This document shows positions 1 to 6,421 of a DNA stretch of 10,234 bases, in pieces; the stretch's first letter is position 1; the number at the start of each line of letters is the position of its first letter. Origin of the DNA: an uncultured Oscillospiraceae bacterium (GTDB lineage: Bacteria; Bacillota; Clostridia; Oscillospirales; Ruminococcaceae); NCBI GenBank assembly GCA_900552945.1, contig USBI01000056.1:1-10234 (forward strand), in the 5' to 3' direction. The position numbers and the translations under genes are program-made. The notes under the pieces were generated by a model. That model did not search any database and had not been told where the DNA came from. It saw only the letters and a list, made by a program, of their open reading frames with translations.

Positions 1-244
1 TTTTCCTACATCAAGGGGCTTTTTGTCTATTGTCCGTTTTTACTGGTTCGGTTCACATTCAGATGGCTTTTTCTTTTTGAGGAAAACGAGACGGCTGTTT
101 TTTAGTTAGAATTTTGTTTGTGCGCAGAGATGAAGCATGGCTGAAACGTTTCTGTGTTTCATTTAGCTTTGGGTACTTTGTTTTTATGCCGGTTGAACAA
201 TCGCTTTTGTGAAACAGAAGCCACATCGGTTCGGATTTTTATAT
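1..244. other. Left-end non-coding stretch, no gene recognised
   Basis: This T-rich stretch lies downstream of the minus-strand acetyltransferase that ends at 245. Short frames are open from base 1 on the + strand, but their translations are hydrophobic or basic low-complexity strings that resemble no family I know. Two small inverted repeats occur, at 142-161 (6-bp arms) and 203-221 (8-bp arms with one wobble). Neither is followed by a T-run on the minus strand, so no convincing terminator for the 245-1543 operon is visible. No sequencing adapter is seen at this end. Confidence 0.5.
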
Positions 245-712
245 TCATTTCATCAACCGTTTTTCCATCACATAGTTGGTGAGGGCAATGCCCTCCACCA
301 GAACCTGCTGCTGTTTCAATACCTGGTACCCCCGCTGTTCGAAAAATGGTTTTGCGGTGATGGAAGCGTGTACCGTTACCAAAGGTGTTCCTTGCAGCAG
401 GGCTTGTTTTTCCAGTTCATCGCAAAGCATGGTCGCAACGTTTTTTCTCTGGTAGTCTTTATGAACGAACAGGTGGTCAAGATAACCGGTGGAGTCGATG
501 TTTCCATACCCCGCAATCTGCCCGCCTTCAACAGCGACGAGCGTGTATAAGCGATCAAAAAACTCCGCCCGGTCCAGCAGGCGGTCTTTTTTTCCTGCCC
601 ATACACGAACCTGCTCTGCGGAGTAATCCCTGCGGTTTACTGTGTGTACAGTTTCATAAAACAGCCGGGCAATCTGAACAAGGTCTTCCGGCTGGTAACG
701 TCTGATCAGCAT
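245..712 (-). CDS. GNAT family N-acetyltransferase
   Basis: A predicted cytosolic acetyltransferase of 155 residues that would transfer an acetyl group from acetyl-CoA to an unknown amine. The single GNAT domain fills the protein. The beta4/alpha3 acetyl-CoA loop is at residues 83-100, with the pattern Q88-R-K-N-V-A93. The usual Gly of Q/R-x-x-G-x-A is Asn91 here. The C-terminal element AKPFFEQRGYQ (120-130) is typical of the family, and the overall shape recalls YafP-like proteins. The ATG at 712 is preceded by AAGGAG at good spacing. The gene starts 27 bp after the stop of the upstream acetyltransferase-DUF6506 gene on the same strand, so the two are probably co-transcribed from the promoter at 1583-1611. 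The substrate cannot be read from sequence. The family call is firm. Confidence 0.9.
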   Translation of the reverse strand: MLIRRYQPEDLVQIARLFYETVHTVNRRDYSAEQVRVWAGKKDRLLDRAEFFDRLYTLVAVEGGQIAGYGNIDSTGYLDHLFVHKDYQRKNVATMLCDELEKQALLQGTPLVTVHASITAKPFFEQRGYQVLKQQQVLVEGIALTNYVMEKRLMK

Positions 713-739
713 AACGCTTCTCCTTTTGACTGACTGCTT

Positions 740-1018
740 TCAGCCGAACAGCGCCTGAAACAGGCTGTCCTGTTCGGAAAAATGTACGACATATCCAACG
801 GCGACCTTCCCCTCAGTCGCCGAAATGACTGCGCGTGCGCCGTCTTCGCCGAACGCGCCGCACAGTTCAATGCATTGAACGCCGCTTTGCATCAGTTGTT
901 TTGCCGTTTCACAGGCCTGTTCCAGCGAAGAAACGCCAATCATTTTTGTGCCGTCCGCAAAAGCCGCGCGGTCACGGTCCGGGTCAAAATCCCCCATAAT
1001 AAGAAAAGCATATTTCAT
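740..1018 (-). CDS. Possible independent translation of the DUF6506 domain (internal start)
   Basis: An internal ATG at 1018-1016 lies in the same frame as the acetyltransferase fusion. It has an excellent Shine-Dalgarno site, AGGAGGAA at 1031-1024. Starting here gives a 92-residue protein that begins exactly where free-standing DUF6506 proteins begin, as I recall them. It could be a second product of the fused gene, or the remnant of a separate gene whose upstream neighbour lost its stop codon. Function unknown. It is a nested alternative to the full-length reading, not an additional locus. Confidence 0.45.
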   Translation of the reverse strand: MKYAFLIMGDFDPDRDRAAFADGTKMIGVSSLEQACETAKQLMQSGVQCIELCGAFGEDGARAVISATEGKVAVGYVVHFSEQDSLFQALFG

Positions 1019-1543
1019 AACAGTTCCTCCTGTTTGATTGTGAGCGGTAAAAAGAATATGACGCATGTCTCCGTTGTAATACCGCGCGGTAAATTCTTTT
1101 TCCGGCTTCATTCCAACCGCTTCCGCAACCCGCATGGATGGATAATTGCCGACTTTAATGATTGCGTGAACTGCGTTGGCGTGAAGATTGTAAAAGGCAT
1201 ATCGTTTGCATCCTTCAGCGGCTTCGCTCGCGTATCCATGATGGCGAAACCGCTGTTTCAGGTGATAGCCGATTTCAAGCACTTCATCGCCTTCACATGG
1301 CTGCATGGTAAGTCCCGCCTGGCCGATCACTTCGCCGGTCTGCTTTAAAACAAGCGCCCATAGGCCAAATCCGTAACACCGGTAGCGTTCCTGCTGACGG
1401 CAAAGCCAAGCCTGAACATCTTCTTCTGTAAAATAATGCTCATATACCGCCGTAACGGCTTCGTCCTGTAAAATCTCACACAGGTCTTTCAGGTCGCTCT
1501 GATTGAATTCCCGAAGAATCAGGCGTTCCGTTTCAAAAATCAT
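740..1543 (-). CDS. RimJ-type GNAT acetyltransferase fused to a DUF6506 domain
   Basis: This 267-residue protein has two parts. Residues 1-165 are a RimJ/RimL-like GNAT domain. It opens with the typical MIFETERLILREF, has the acetyl-CoA loop R98-F-R-H-H-G103-Y-A105, and carries the late motif around N133 and G144-M145. Such enzymes acetylate protein N-termini or small amines; the substrate here is unknown. Residues 176-267 (from MKYAFLIMGDFDPDRD) match the small DUF6506 family, which I know as separate proteins of about this length with no assigned function. The joint (166-175) is encoded by a strong ribosome binding site, AGGAGGAA at 1031-1024, 5 bases before the internal ATG at 1018. A separate DUF6506 protein may therefore also be made. 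The start at 1543 is chosen over an upstream ATG at 1594 because GGAGG lies 6 bases before it and the family begins here. Confidence 0.85.
   Translation of the reverse strand: MIFETERLILREFNQSDLKDLCEILQDEAVTAVYEHYFTEEDVQAWLCRQQERYRCYGFGLWALVLKQTGEVIGQAGLTMQPCEGDEVLEIGYHLKQRFRHHGYASEAAEGCKRYAFYNLHANAVHAIIKVGNYPSMRVAEAVGMKPEKEFTARYYNGDMRHILFTAHNQTGGTVMKYAFLIMGDFDPDRDRAAFADGTKMIGVSSLEQACETAKQLMQSGVQCIELCGAFGEDGARAVISATEGKVAVGYVVHFSEQDSLFQALFG
1024..1031 (-). promoter_or_regulatory. Internal ribosome binding site at the GNAT/DUF6506 junction
   Basis: On the minus strand AGGAGGAA is followed 5 bases later by ATG (1018-1016), a near-perfect Shine-Dalgarno placement inside an open reading frame. 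In the fused reading the same bases encode part of the linker Thr-Gly-Gly-Thr, which looks like a non-coding spacer being translated rather than an evolved linker. Confidence 0.6.
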
Positions 1544-1582
1544 ACAGTACCTCCGCGGGAAGGTTCGATAAATGGTTCTTTT

Positions 1583-1611
1583 ATTGTAACACACAAGAAT
1601 GAGAAAGTCAC
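1583..1611 (-). promoter_or_regulatory. Sigma-A-type promoter for the acetyltransferase operon
   Basis: On the minus strand GTGACT (1611-1606) and TACAAT (1588-1583) are separated by exactly 17 bases. The -35 box has 4 of 6 and the -10 box 5 of 6 consensus bases. Transcription would start near 1576, leaving a leader of about 33 bases before the ATG at 1543. It sits back-to-back with the plus-strand promoter at 1629-1656. Confidence 0.65.
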
Positions 1612-1628
1612 TTTGTGGAGAACGCCCA

Positions 1629-1656
1629 TTGTTTTAGCATACGCAGGTGGTATAAT
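1629..1656 (+). promoter_or_regulatory. Extended -10 promoter for the phosphonoacetate-hydrolase-like gene
   Basis: A perfect TATAAT at 1651-1656 is preceded by TGG, forming an extended -10 element (TG-n-TATAAT). A weak TTGTTT at 1629-1634 lies 16 bases upstream. Strong extended -10 sequences often make up for a poor -35. The start codon is at 1700, giving a leader of roughly 35-40 bases. Confidence 0.65.
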
Positions 1657-1699
1657 GTCGTTAATTGATTTATATTTTTGTTTTGGATGGAGGGCTTTT

Positions 1700-2821
1700 A
1701 TGAGCAGGGTGGTTCTTCTGGTCATTGATGGTTGCGCGCCGGCGTATTTGACTCGTCAGACAGCGCCGAAGCTTTATCGTTTGGCAGAACAATACGGGTT
1801 TGTAAAACAGGTGGAATGCGCTATGCCGTCTGTGACCAATGTAAACCATGCGTGCATTCTGTCCGGCAAATGGCCGGATGAGACCGGCGTTACCGGCAAT
1901 TATTACTATTGCCCTCAAACGGGTGAAGAGGGGTTCATTGAAGAAAAGGGATATATGAAAGCGCCCACCCTTTTGCAGCATTATCGCGGGATGGGTCAAA
2001 AAACAGCGCTTTTTACCGTGAAAGGGAAGATACTGGGCGTGTATGGGGAGGGCGCGCAAATCGGCCTGAGCGCTCAGCAGCCGGATTCTGCGCTGCTCGA
2101 TCGTTATGGTCTGCAGTCGCCTCCGCCGATTCAAAGCGTGGAGAGCACCCGCTGGATTTTGCATGCCGCTTACCGCTGTATGGAGGTCGATAAGCCGGAC
2201 TTTTTGTACTGTACCACCAACGACTGCATCTTTCACCATCATGCGCCGGGAGAAAAGCAGGCGCTGGAACAGGTATCCGCCATCGATGAGTATGTCGAAA
2301 AGCTGTTTTTGCTTGACCCGGATATGCAGCTTTACCTCACAGCCGACCATGGTATGAATCAGAAAACGACCATTGTCAATTTTCAGCACATTGCGGAAAA
2401 CGCTGGGTTTGAACTGTTTTGTTTGCCCCCGCTGAAAGACCGGTACATCGAAAACCATATTTATCAGGAAGGCGGTATGCTTTATGTGTTTCTAAAGCAC
2501 AGAACGGATGCCGAACGTTTTGCGCGGTTTGCCGGTGAGCATCCGCTGGTCGGAGAGATTCTGACTGCCGCTGAGGCGGCGGAGAGTTATCACCTGCCGC
2601 AGGATAAAATCGGCGATTATGTGTTGCTGTTCGCCCGGGGGCAAGCATTTGGTGAGGTGGAAGGTGAGTTTCTTCATACGGATGAGTCCCGTACCCATGG
2701 CTCGCTGTACGAGCGGGAGATTCCGCTTTTTGCGCTGAACCCTGAGTGGGGAGCTTCATTTTATCATTACAGCAAAGACATTGCAGCGGGGCTGATGGAC
2801 CGTTGTGCCGCTCACGCGTAG
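1700..2821 (+). CDS. Phosphonoacetate hydrolase-like alkaline phosphatase superfamily protein
   Basis: A 373-residue metal-dependent hydrolase of the type I phosphodiesterase/nucleotide pyrophosphatase group. The two-zinc site looks complete: D10 (in VIDG), nucleophile T46 (in PSVTN), D175 and H179 (D-x3-H), D216-H217 (in TADHG) and H333 (in THGS). Spacings resemble phosphonoacetate hydrolase PhnA, which splits the C-P bond of phosphonoacetate into acetate and phosphate. K108 and K110 fall where, as I recall, that enzyme's carboxylate-binding lysines lie. The protein is somewhat shorter than PhnA. No phosphonate transporter or C-P lyase gene is nearby, so a related phosphodiesterase activity is possible. 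The superfamily is firm; the substrate is moderately supported. The ATG at 1700 has GGAGGG just upstream; an open frame back to 1613 runs through the promoter and is rejected. It is transcribed alone, with a terminator at 2845-2903. Confidence 0.8.
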   Translation: MSRVVLLVIDGCAPAYLTRQTAPKLYRLAEQYGFVKQVECAMPSVTNVNHACILSGKWPDETGVTGNYYYCPQTGEEGFIEEKGYMKAPTLLQHYRGMGQKTALFTVKGKILGVYGEGAQIGLSAQQPDSALLDRYGLQSPPPIQSVESTRWILHAAYRCMEVDKPDFLYCTTNDCIFHHHAPGEKQALEQVSAIDEYVEKLFLLDPDMQLYLTADHGMNQKTTIVNFQHIAENAGFELFCLPPLKDRYIENHIYQEGGMLYVFLKHRTDAERFARFAGEHPLVGEILTAAEAAESYHLPQDKIGDYVLLFARGQAFGEVEGEFLHTDESRTHGSLYEREIPLFALNPEWGASFYHYSKDIAAGLMDRCAAHA

Positions 2822-2844
2822 GTTTCTTTTTGCGTTGTCAGTGT

Positions 2845-2903
2845 ATAAACCGCCTATTGTTGTTAATACAATAATGTATGACAACAATGGGCGGCTTTAT
2901 TTT
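2845..2903 (+). terminator. Long hairpin terminator between the hydrolase gene and spoVB
   Basis: The left arm CCGCCTATTGTTGT (2850-2863) pairs with ACAACAATGGGCGG (2881-2894) over 14 bp with one G-U pair. It is extended outward by ATAAA (2845-2849) with TTTAT (2896-2900), with one bulged C. Inside, ATACA (2866-2870) pairs with TGTAT (2875-2879) around a 4-base loop. The stem is followed by a short T-rich run, TTTATTTT. It lies 23 bases after the hydrolase stop and ends 8 bases before the spoVB ribosome binding site, so it should insulate spoVB from upstream transcription. Confidence 0.75.
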
Positions 2904-2922
2904 CCGCCCGGGAGGGCAGGAC

Positions 2923-4659
2923 ATGAAATCCAACCGGCAAAGTTTTCTGCGCGGCGCGGCGATTCTCACCGTTTCGCTGGCAATCGTTAAAATCCTTGGG
3001 CTTGTTTTTAAAATTCCGCTGACGAATATTCTGGGCGGCACCGGTATGGGGTACTACAACACGGCGTTTATGCTGTTTTCCCCTGTATTCGCGCTCGCAG
3101 TGGGCGGTTTTCCGACTGCAGTGTCCAAACTGGTCGCAGAACATTCCGTGCGTGGCCGTTACCGGGATGTACGCCGTATTTTCCGGCTGTCAATGACGAT
3201 ATATTGTGTGACCGGTCTGGCAGGCACCGCGGCGATTTTAGGCGTTTCCGGCTTTTTTGTGCGGGCAGTCAACAATCCCGAAGCGTATTGGTCTGTTATG
3301 GCGTTGGCGCCGGCAGTGCTGTTTAACTGTGTCATTGCCGGGTACCGCGGCTATTTTGAGGGTTTGTGCGATATGCGCCCCACTGCTGTGTCACAAGTAG
3401 TGGAAATGACCATCAAACTCGCAGCCGGACTTGGATTGGCACTTTGGGTGATCTCATATGCTGCCGGGCAGTTTGAAACAACCGGTTTTGTGTTTGGAAC
3501 TTATGTTGCGGATGCTTCCGAACTGCCTGGCGTTACGGCGCCGTATGCTGCCGCGGCCTCAGTTCTTGGCGTGAGCATCAGTGACCTGACCGGGATGCTT
3601 TACCTTGCCTGGCGTTACTGGCGCAATGACAGTATTGCGCCGGCGCAATGGGAAGCTTCTCCGGCGCCGTTTGGCAGGAGACGGCTGTTTTCGGAGCTTA
3701 CGTCGATTGCTATGCCGATTTGCGTCGGCGGTTTTCTGCTGAACGTCACCTCCCTGGTCGATTTGTGGTCTATGATGAACCGGCTGGAGTATCTGGCGGG
3801 AAGATATACACAGCAGTTGTACGAAGCGCTTGGCTCGGCGCTTCCGCGGGATATGCCGCTTACCGACATTCCCAATTATCTTTACGGATGTTACACCGGG
3901 CTCGCGGTTTCGATTTACGGAATCATCCCGGCGCTTGCGGGAGTGATGGCGAAAAGCGCGCTGCCAAATATCGCGTCCAGCTGGGCGTGTGGCAACCGCG
4001 AGCACACAAGGCGGAATATTGAACTGGTTATCCGCATTACAGCGCTTATCACAATTCCGTGCGGTGTAGGCGTTTGCGTTTTGGCGGGTCCCATTTTGTC
4101 GGCGCTGTTTTCCGCACGGCCTGCCGAAGCGTCTATCGCGACGCCGATTTTGGCAATTATGGGAATTGGGGTCATCTTTCAGGCGATTTCCACCCTTTTG
4201 TTTGCAGTGTTGCAGGCGGTTGGTCATCCGACATTACCGGTAAAGCACATGGCAGCCGGAGGAATTTTAAAGATTTTATTGAATTTGTTTTTGATTTCTG
4301 TTCCGTCGTTAAATCTCAGCGGTGCGGCCATCGCATCGGTTTTAAGCAGCCTGTTGATTCTTTTACTGGAACTGCGTGCTCTTGTCCGTGTTACAGGCAT
4401 CCAATTTCGGTATGGAAAAATTTTCCTTCGTCCTGCTTTTGCCGGAATGCTCTGCGGAATTGGCGGCAAAACATGCTATCAGCTCCTGCTTCAATATATG
4501 AGTTCAAAGCTTGCGCTGCCTGCTGCCGTGGTGATTGCGGCACTTGTTTATACAGTTGCTGTCATCTGTCTGAGAGCGGTTTCCAAAAATGACCTTGAAA
4601 TGTTTCCGGGTGGTAAAAAAGTGGCAAAAGGGCTTGAAAAACTGGGGGTTATGCGGTAA
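2923..4659 (+). CDS. spoVB: Stage V sporulation protein B, MOP-superfamily lipid flippase
   Basis: A 578-residue polytopic membrane protein of the polysaccharide biosynthesis/MurJ-like group, needed in Bacillus for spore cortex formation, probably by flipping a lipid-linked cortex precursor. The N-terminus has basic residues followed by the first membrane helix (about 11-30) with the typical LGLVFKIPLTNILG. The family signature AGYRGYFEGL with P154-T-A-V-S-Q is present near residues 139-160. About 14 hydrophobic segments follow. It is longer than the roughly 520 residues of Bacillus SpoVB, because of extra loops near 190-220 and 300-335. The start is the ATG with GGAGGG 6 bases upstream; the open frame extends to 2878 but only through the terminator. 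mazG follows after 31 bases, suggesting an operon. A mother-cell sigma-E promoter is expected from Bacillus, but only a doubtful candidate is visible. Confidence 0.93.
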   Translation: MKSNRQSFLRGAAILTVSLAIVKILGLVFKIPLTNILGGTGMGYYNTAFMLFSPVFALAVGGFPTAVSKLVAEHSVRGRYRDVRRIFRLSMTIYCVTGLAGTAAILGVSGFFVRAVNNPEAYWSVMALAPAVLFNCVIAGYRGYFEGLCDMRPTAVSQVVEMTIKLAAGLGLALWVISYAAGQFETTGFVFGTYVADASELPGVTAPYAAAASVLGVSISDLTGMLYLAWRYWRNDSIAPAQWEASPAPFGRRRLFSELTSIAMPICVGGFLLNVTSLVDLWSMMNRLEYLAGRYTQQLYEALGSALPRDMPLTDIPNYLYGCYTGLAVSIYGIIPALAGVMAKSALPNIASSWACGNREHTRRNIELVIRITALITIPCGVGVCVLAGPILSALFSARPAEASIATPILAIMGIGVIFQAISTLLFAVLQAVGHPTLPVKHMAAGGILKILLNLFLISVPSLNLSGAAIASVLSSLLILLLELRALVRVTGIQFRYGKIFLRPAFAGMLCGIGGKTCYQLLLQYMSSKLALPAAVVIAALVYTVAVICLRAVSKNDLEMFPGGKKVAKGLEKLGVMR

Positions 4660-4690
4660 TATAAGAGCATGAGTTTTCCGGGGAGGTTTG

Positions 4691-5506
4691 GTGCCGGGCA
4701 AAATGAAACGTTTTGAGTTGAAAGAAAATTACGGTGTGGAAGACCTTTTAAAGATCATGGAATTGCTTCGCAGTGAAGACGGCTGTCCGTGGGACAGAGA
4801 GCAGACCCATGAGTCAATCCGCCGTAATTTCATTGAAGAAACTTATGAAGTGGCGGAAGCGATTGACCAGCAGGATGCGGCGCTTCTTCAGGAAGAATTG
4901 GGCGATGTGCTGCTTCAGGTGGTGTTTCACAGCCGGATGGAGGAGGAAAAGGGAACTTTTTCTTTCCAGGATGTTTGCGATGGGATTTGTAAAAAATTAA
5001 TCCTTCGGCATCCGCATGTGTTTGGCGACGTTGTGGCGGATACTTCTGAACAGGTTTTGAAAAACTGGGACGAGATCAAAAAGAAAGAAAAGGGCCAGAA
5101 AACCCAGACCGATGCTGTGCGCGCCGTTCCGAAAACTCTTCCTGCGCTGATGCGCAGCGCGAAAGTGCAAAGCCGTGCCGCAAAAACCGGATTTGATTAT
5201 CCTGCGCTGTCGGATGCGATGGGCGATTTGGAGTCTGAGTTAGCGGAGCTGAAACAGGCGGTTCAGTCCGGCGTACAGGAGGATATCTCTGAGGAGTTCG
5301 GCGATTTGCTGTTCAGCTGTGTCAATGTGTCCCGCTTTCTTTCTCTTGATGCGGAGGAGGCTCTTTCGTTTGCGACAGAAAAGTTTATCACCCGCTTTGC
5401 GCAGGTGGAACGTCTTGCAAGCGAACAGGGTGTAAATATGAAGGAAGCATCGCTTGAAACACTCAATGAACTTTGGGCTCAAGCGAAAAAGAAGGTCAAT
5501 TCATAG
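4691..5506 (+). CDS. mazG: Nucleoside triphosphate pyrophosphohydrolase MazG
   Basis: A 271-residue cytosolic enzyme with two tandem MazG domains that hydrolyses NTPs or dNTPs to the monophosphate and pyrophosphate, a house-cleaning role against abnormal nucleotides. The first domain (about 20-125) has the family opening CPWDREQTH (32-40), the metal-binding E49-E50-x-x-E53, and E69-x-x-D72 in EELGD. The second (about 160-260) carries KVQSRAAKTGFDYP and a matching EEFGD motif. A variable Lys-rich linker lies between them. The start is not certain. GTG at 4691 is preferred because GGGAGG ends 4 bases before it; ATG at 4703 would leave a 16-base gap and TTG at 4688 a 1-base gap. It follows spoVB by 31 bases and precedes hup by 42. 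Its place between spoVB and hup is conserved in spore formers. Confidence 0.95.
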   Translation: MPGKMKRFELKENYGVEDLLKIMELLRSEDGCPWDREQTHESIRRNFIEETYEVAEAIDQQDAALLQEELGDVLLQVVFHSRMEEEKGTFSFQDVCDGICKKLILRHPHVFGDVVADTSEQVLKNWDEIKKKEKGQKTQTDAVRAVPKTLPALMRSAKVQSRAAKTGFDYPALSDAMGDLESELAELKQAVQSGVQEDISEEFGDLLFSCVNVSRFLSLDAEEALSFATEKFITRFAQVERLASEQGVNMKEASLETLNELWAQAKKKVNS

Positions 5507-5548
5507 GCTTATCCTATTGAATAATAAAAAATAGCGGAGGTTTATACT

Positions 5549-5824
5549 ATGACGAAAACCGATTTGATCAATGCGGTTGCTGCAAAAGCAGAGATTTCCA
5601 AAAAGGATGCGGACAAAGCGGTCAGCGCCGTTCTTTCTGCAATTTCCGACTCTTTGATTGCTGGTGAAAAGGTTCAGCTTGTTGGATTCGGCACATTTGA
5701 GGTTCGTGATCGTGCAGCCAGAGAGGGTAAAAACCCGGCTACCGGCGAAAAGATCACCATTGCTGCTACAAAAGTTCCGGCATTTAAAGCGGGCAAAGCC
5801 CTCAAGGATGCTGTGGCGAAATAA
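5549..5824 (+). CDS. hup: HU family DNA-binding protein
   Basis: A 91-residue histone-like protein that forms dimers and bends DNA in the nucleoid. Full family length. The signature runs [15 protein letters not shown] with KNPATGE, and P63 is the residue that intercalates into the minor groove. The beta-arm is intact (about 53-76). The ATG has GGAGG 8 bases upstream. The gene is 42 bases downstream of mazG and has its own terminator at 5843-5880. No convincing promoter is visible in the short gap, although an abundant protein would be expected to have one, perhaps inside the 3' end of mazG. Confidence 0.97.
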   Translation: MTKTDLINAVAAKAEISKKDADKAVSAVLSAISDSLIAGEKVQLVGFGTFEVRDRAAREGKNPATGEKITIAATKVPAFKAGKALKDAVAK

Positions 5825-5842
5825 TTGTCAAAATCAGCAATG

Positions 5843-5880
5843 AAAGGGCCGTGCCTGTTTAAGCACTGCCCTTTTGTTTT
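5843..5880 (+). terminator. Rho-independent terminator after hup
   Basis: AAAGGGC (5843-5849) pairs with GCCCTTT (5868-5874), then one mismatch, then GTGC (5851-5854) with GCAC (5863-5866) around an 8-base loop. The stem is followed by TGTTTT. It begins 19 bases after the hup stop and closes the spoVB-mazG-hup unit. Confidence 0.9.
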
Positions 5881-6028
5881 GTCTGTGGGTGAATGGTTGG
5901 GCGGATCACCGGCGGTTTCGGAGGGTAAATTTGCTTGAACAAGGCGGATGACGCAGTGTTCCATGCTGTTCAGGCAGTTGCTGTAGGATGAATATCGTTG
6001 AGAATCGTCACGTGAAAAGGATGTTTTT
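5881..6028. other. Intergenic leader before rqcP, no gene recognised
   Basis: About 150 bases lie between the hup terminator and rqcP. I find no tRNA, no strong sigma-A promoter and no convincing small gene. A TTG-started frame at 5933 with GGAGGG upstream would encode only 18 residues. Since a terminator lies upstream, a promoter for rqcP must be here or rqcP depends on read-through. The ribosome binding site AAAAGGA ends 8 bases before the ATG. Confidence 0.5.
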
Positions 6029-6271
6029 ATGAGACTGGATAAATACTTAAAGATCGTACGGCTGATTAAACGCCGCACCGTCGCCAATGAAGCATGTGAC
6101 GCGGGAAAAATCGTTGTTAACGGCAAGGTTGCCCGTGCGTCGTATGATGTAAAAGAAGGCGATGTGATCGAGATCAATATGGGCGCCACTCCGTTAAAGG
6201 TAAAGGTGCTTAAGGTAAGCGAATATGCCAAAAAAGAAGACGCTGCTTCTCATTATGAGGTAATTGGCTGA
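6029..6271 (+). CDS. rqcP: RqcP (YabO/Hsp15-like) S4-domain RNA-binding protein
   Basis: An 80-residue protein made mostly of an S4 RNA-binding domain (residues 1-47: MRLDKYLKIVRLIKRRTVANEA, then AGKIVVNGKVA). In Bacillus the orthologue YabO/RqcP binds stalled 50S subunits with RqcH and supports alanine tailing of the blocked nascent chain in ribosome-associated quality control. The family was earlier called HslR/Hsp15. Length and conserved residues fit. It lies between hup and yabP as in many Clostridia but is transcriptionally isolated here, with a terminator on each side. The ATG is supported by an AAGGA site. Confidence 0.93.
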   Translation: MRLDKYLKIVRLIKRRTVANEACDAGKIVVNGKVARASYDVKEGDVIEINMGATPLKVKVLKVSEYAKKEDAASHYEVIG

Positions 6272-6302
6272 AAAAAGAGTGGACTGGGTCCGCTCTTTTT
6301 TT
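6271..6302 (+). terminator. Strong hairpin terminator on the rqcP stop codon
   Basis: AAAAAAGAGTGGAC (6271-6284) pairs with GTCCGCTCTTTTTT (6288-6301) over 14 bp with one G-U pair and a 3-base loop, ending in a run of seven T. The first base of the stem is the last base of the TGA stop codon. The A-tract on the left makes it a potential terminator on the other strand too. It separates rqcP from the yabP operon. Confidence 0.93.
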
Positions 6303-6421
6303 ATGCAATCGGGCTGCGGTTTGGAAAATGGTGTTATGAACCGCCCGATGACTGCCCGGCATAAAAAATGATTCCGCTGAATAAGATTTACCATTCTATT
6401 GTGTCAAAGGTGGTGCCTTCA

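Noticed and set aside
1..117. Frames open from base 1 that might be the end of a gene cut by the contig edge
   Set aside because: Translations are short, hydrophobic or low-complexity, resemble no family, and three frames are open only because the stretch is T-rich.
203..221. Small hairpin (8-bp arms, 3-base loop) downstream of the left acetyltransferase gene as its terminator
   Set aside because: On the minus strand, where the gene is transcribed, one pair becomes a C/A mismatch and no T-run follows.
209..705. Plus-strand open frames opposite the first acetyltransferase
   Set aside because: They are antisense shadows of a well-supported GNAT gene, with no family resemblance.
1613..1699. 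29-codon N-terminal extension of the hydrolase
   Set aside because: It runs through the TATAAT promoter element and adds residues before the conserved VVLLVIDG start; ATG 1700 has a good ribosome binding site.
1670..2458. Long minus-strand frame of 262 codons opposite the hydrolase
   Set aside because: Antisense to a gene with a complete catalytic signature; its translation is basic, Cys/Arg-rich and unlike known proteins.
3559..4227. Minus-strand frame of 222 codons opposite spoVB
   Set aside because: Arg/Asn/Gln-rich translation typical of an antisense frame of a membrane protein gene; no start context.
5400..5548. Separate hup promoter in the mazG end or the 42-base gap
   Set aside because: Only weak half-matches were found (for example a TTGCAA with a poor -10), not enough to call.
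5933..5989. Tiny TTG-started frame with GGAGGG upstream in the hup-rqcP gap
   Set aside because: Only 18 codons, with no family resemblance and no conservation evidence available.
5674..6231. Minus-strand frame spanning hup, the intergenic gap and rqcP
   Set aside because: It crosses two real genes and a terminator on the other strand, and the translation has no recognisable domain.
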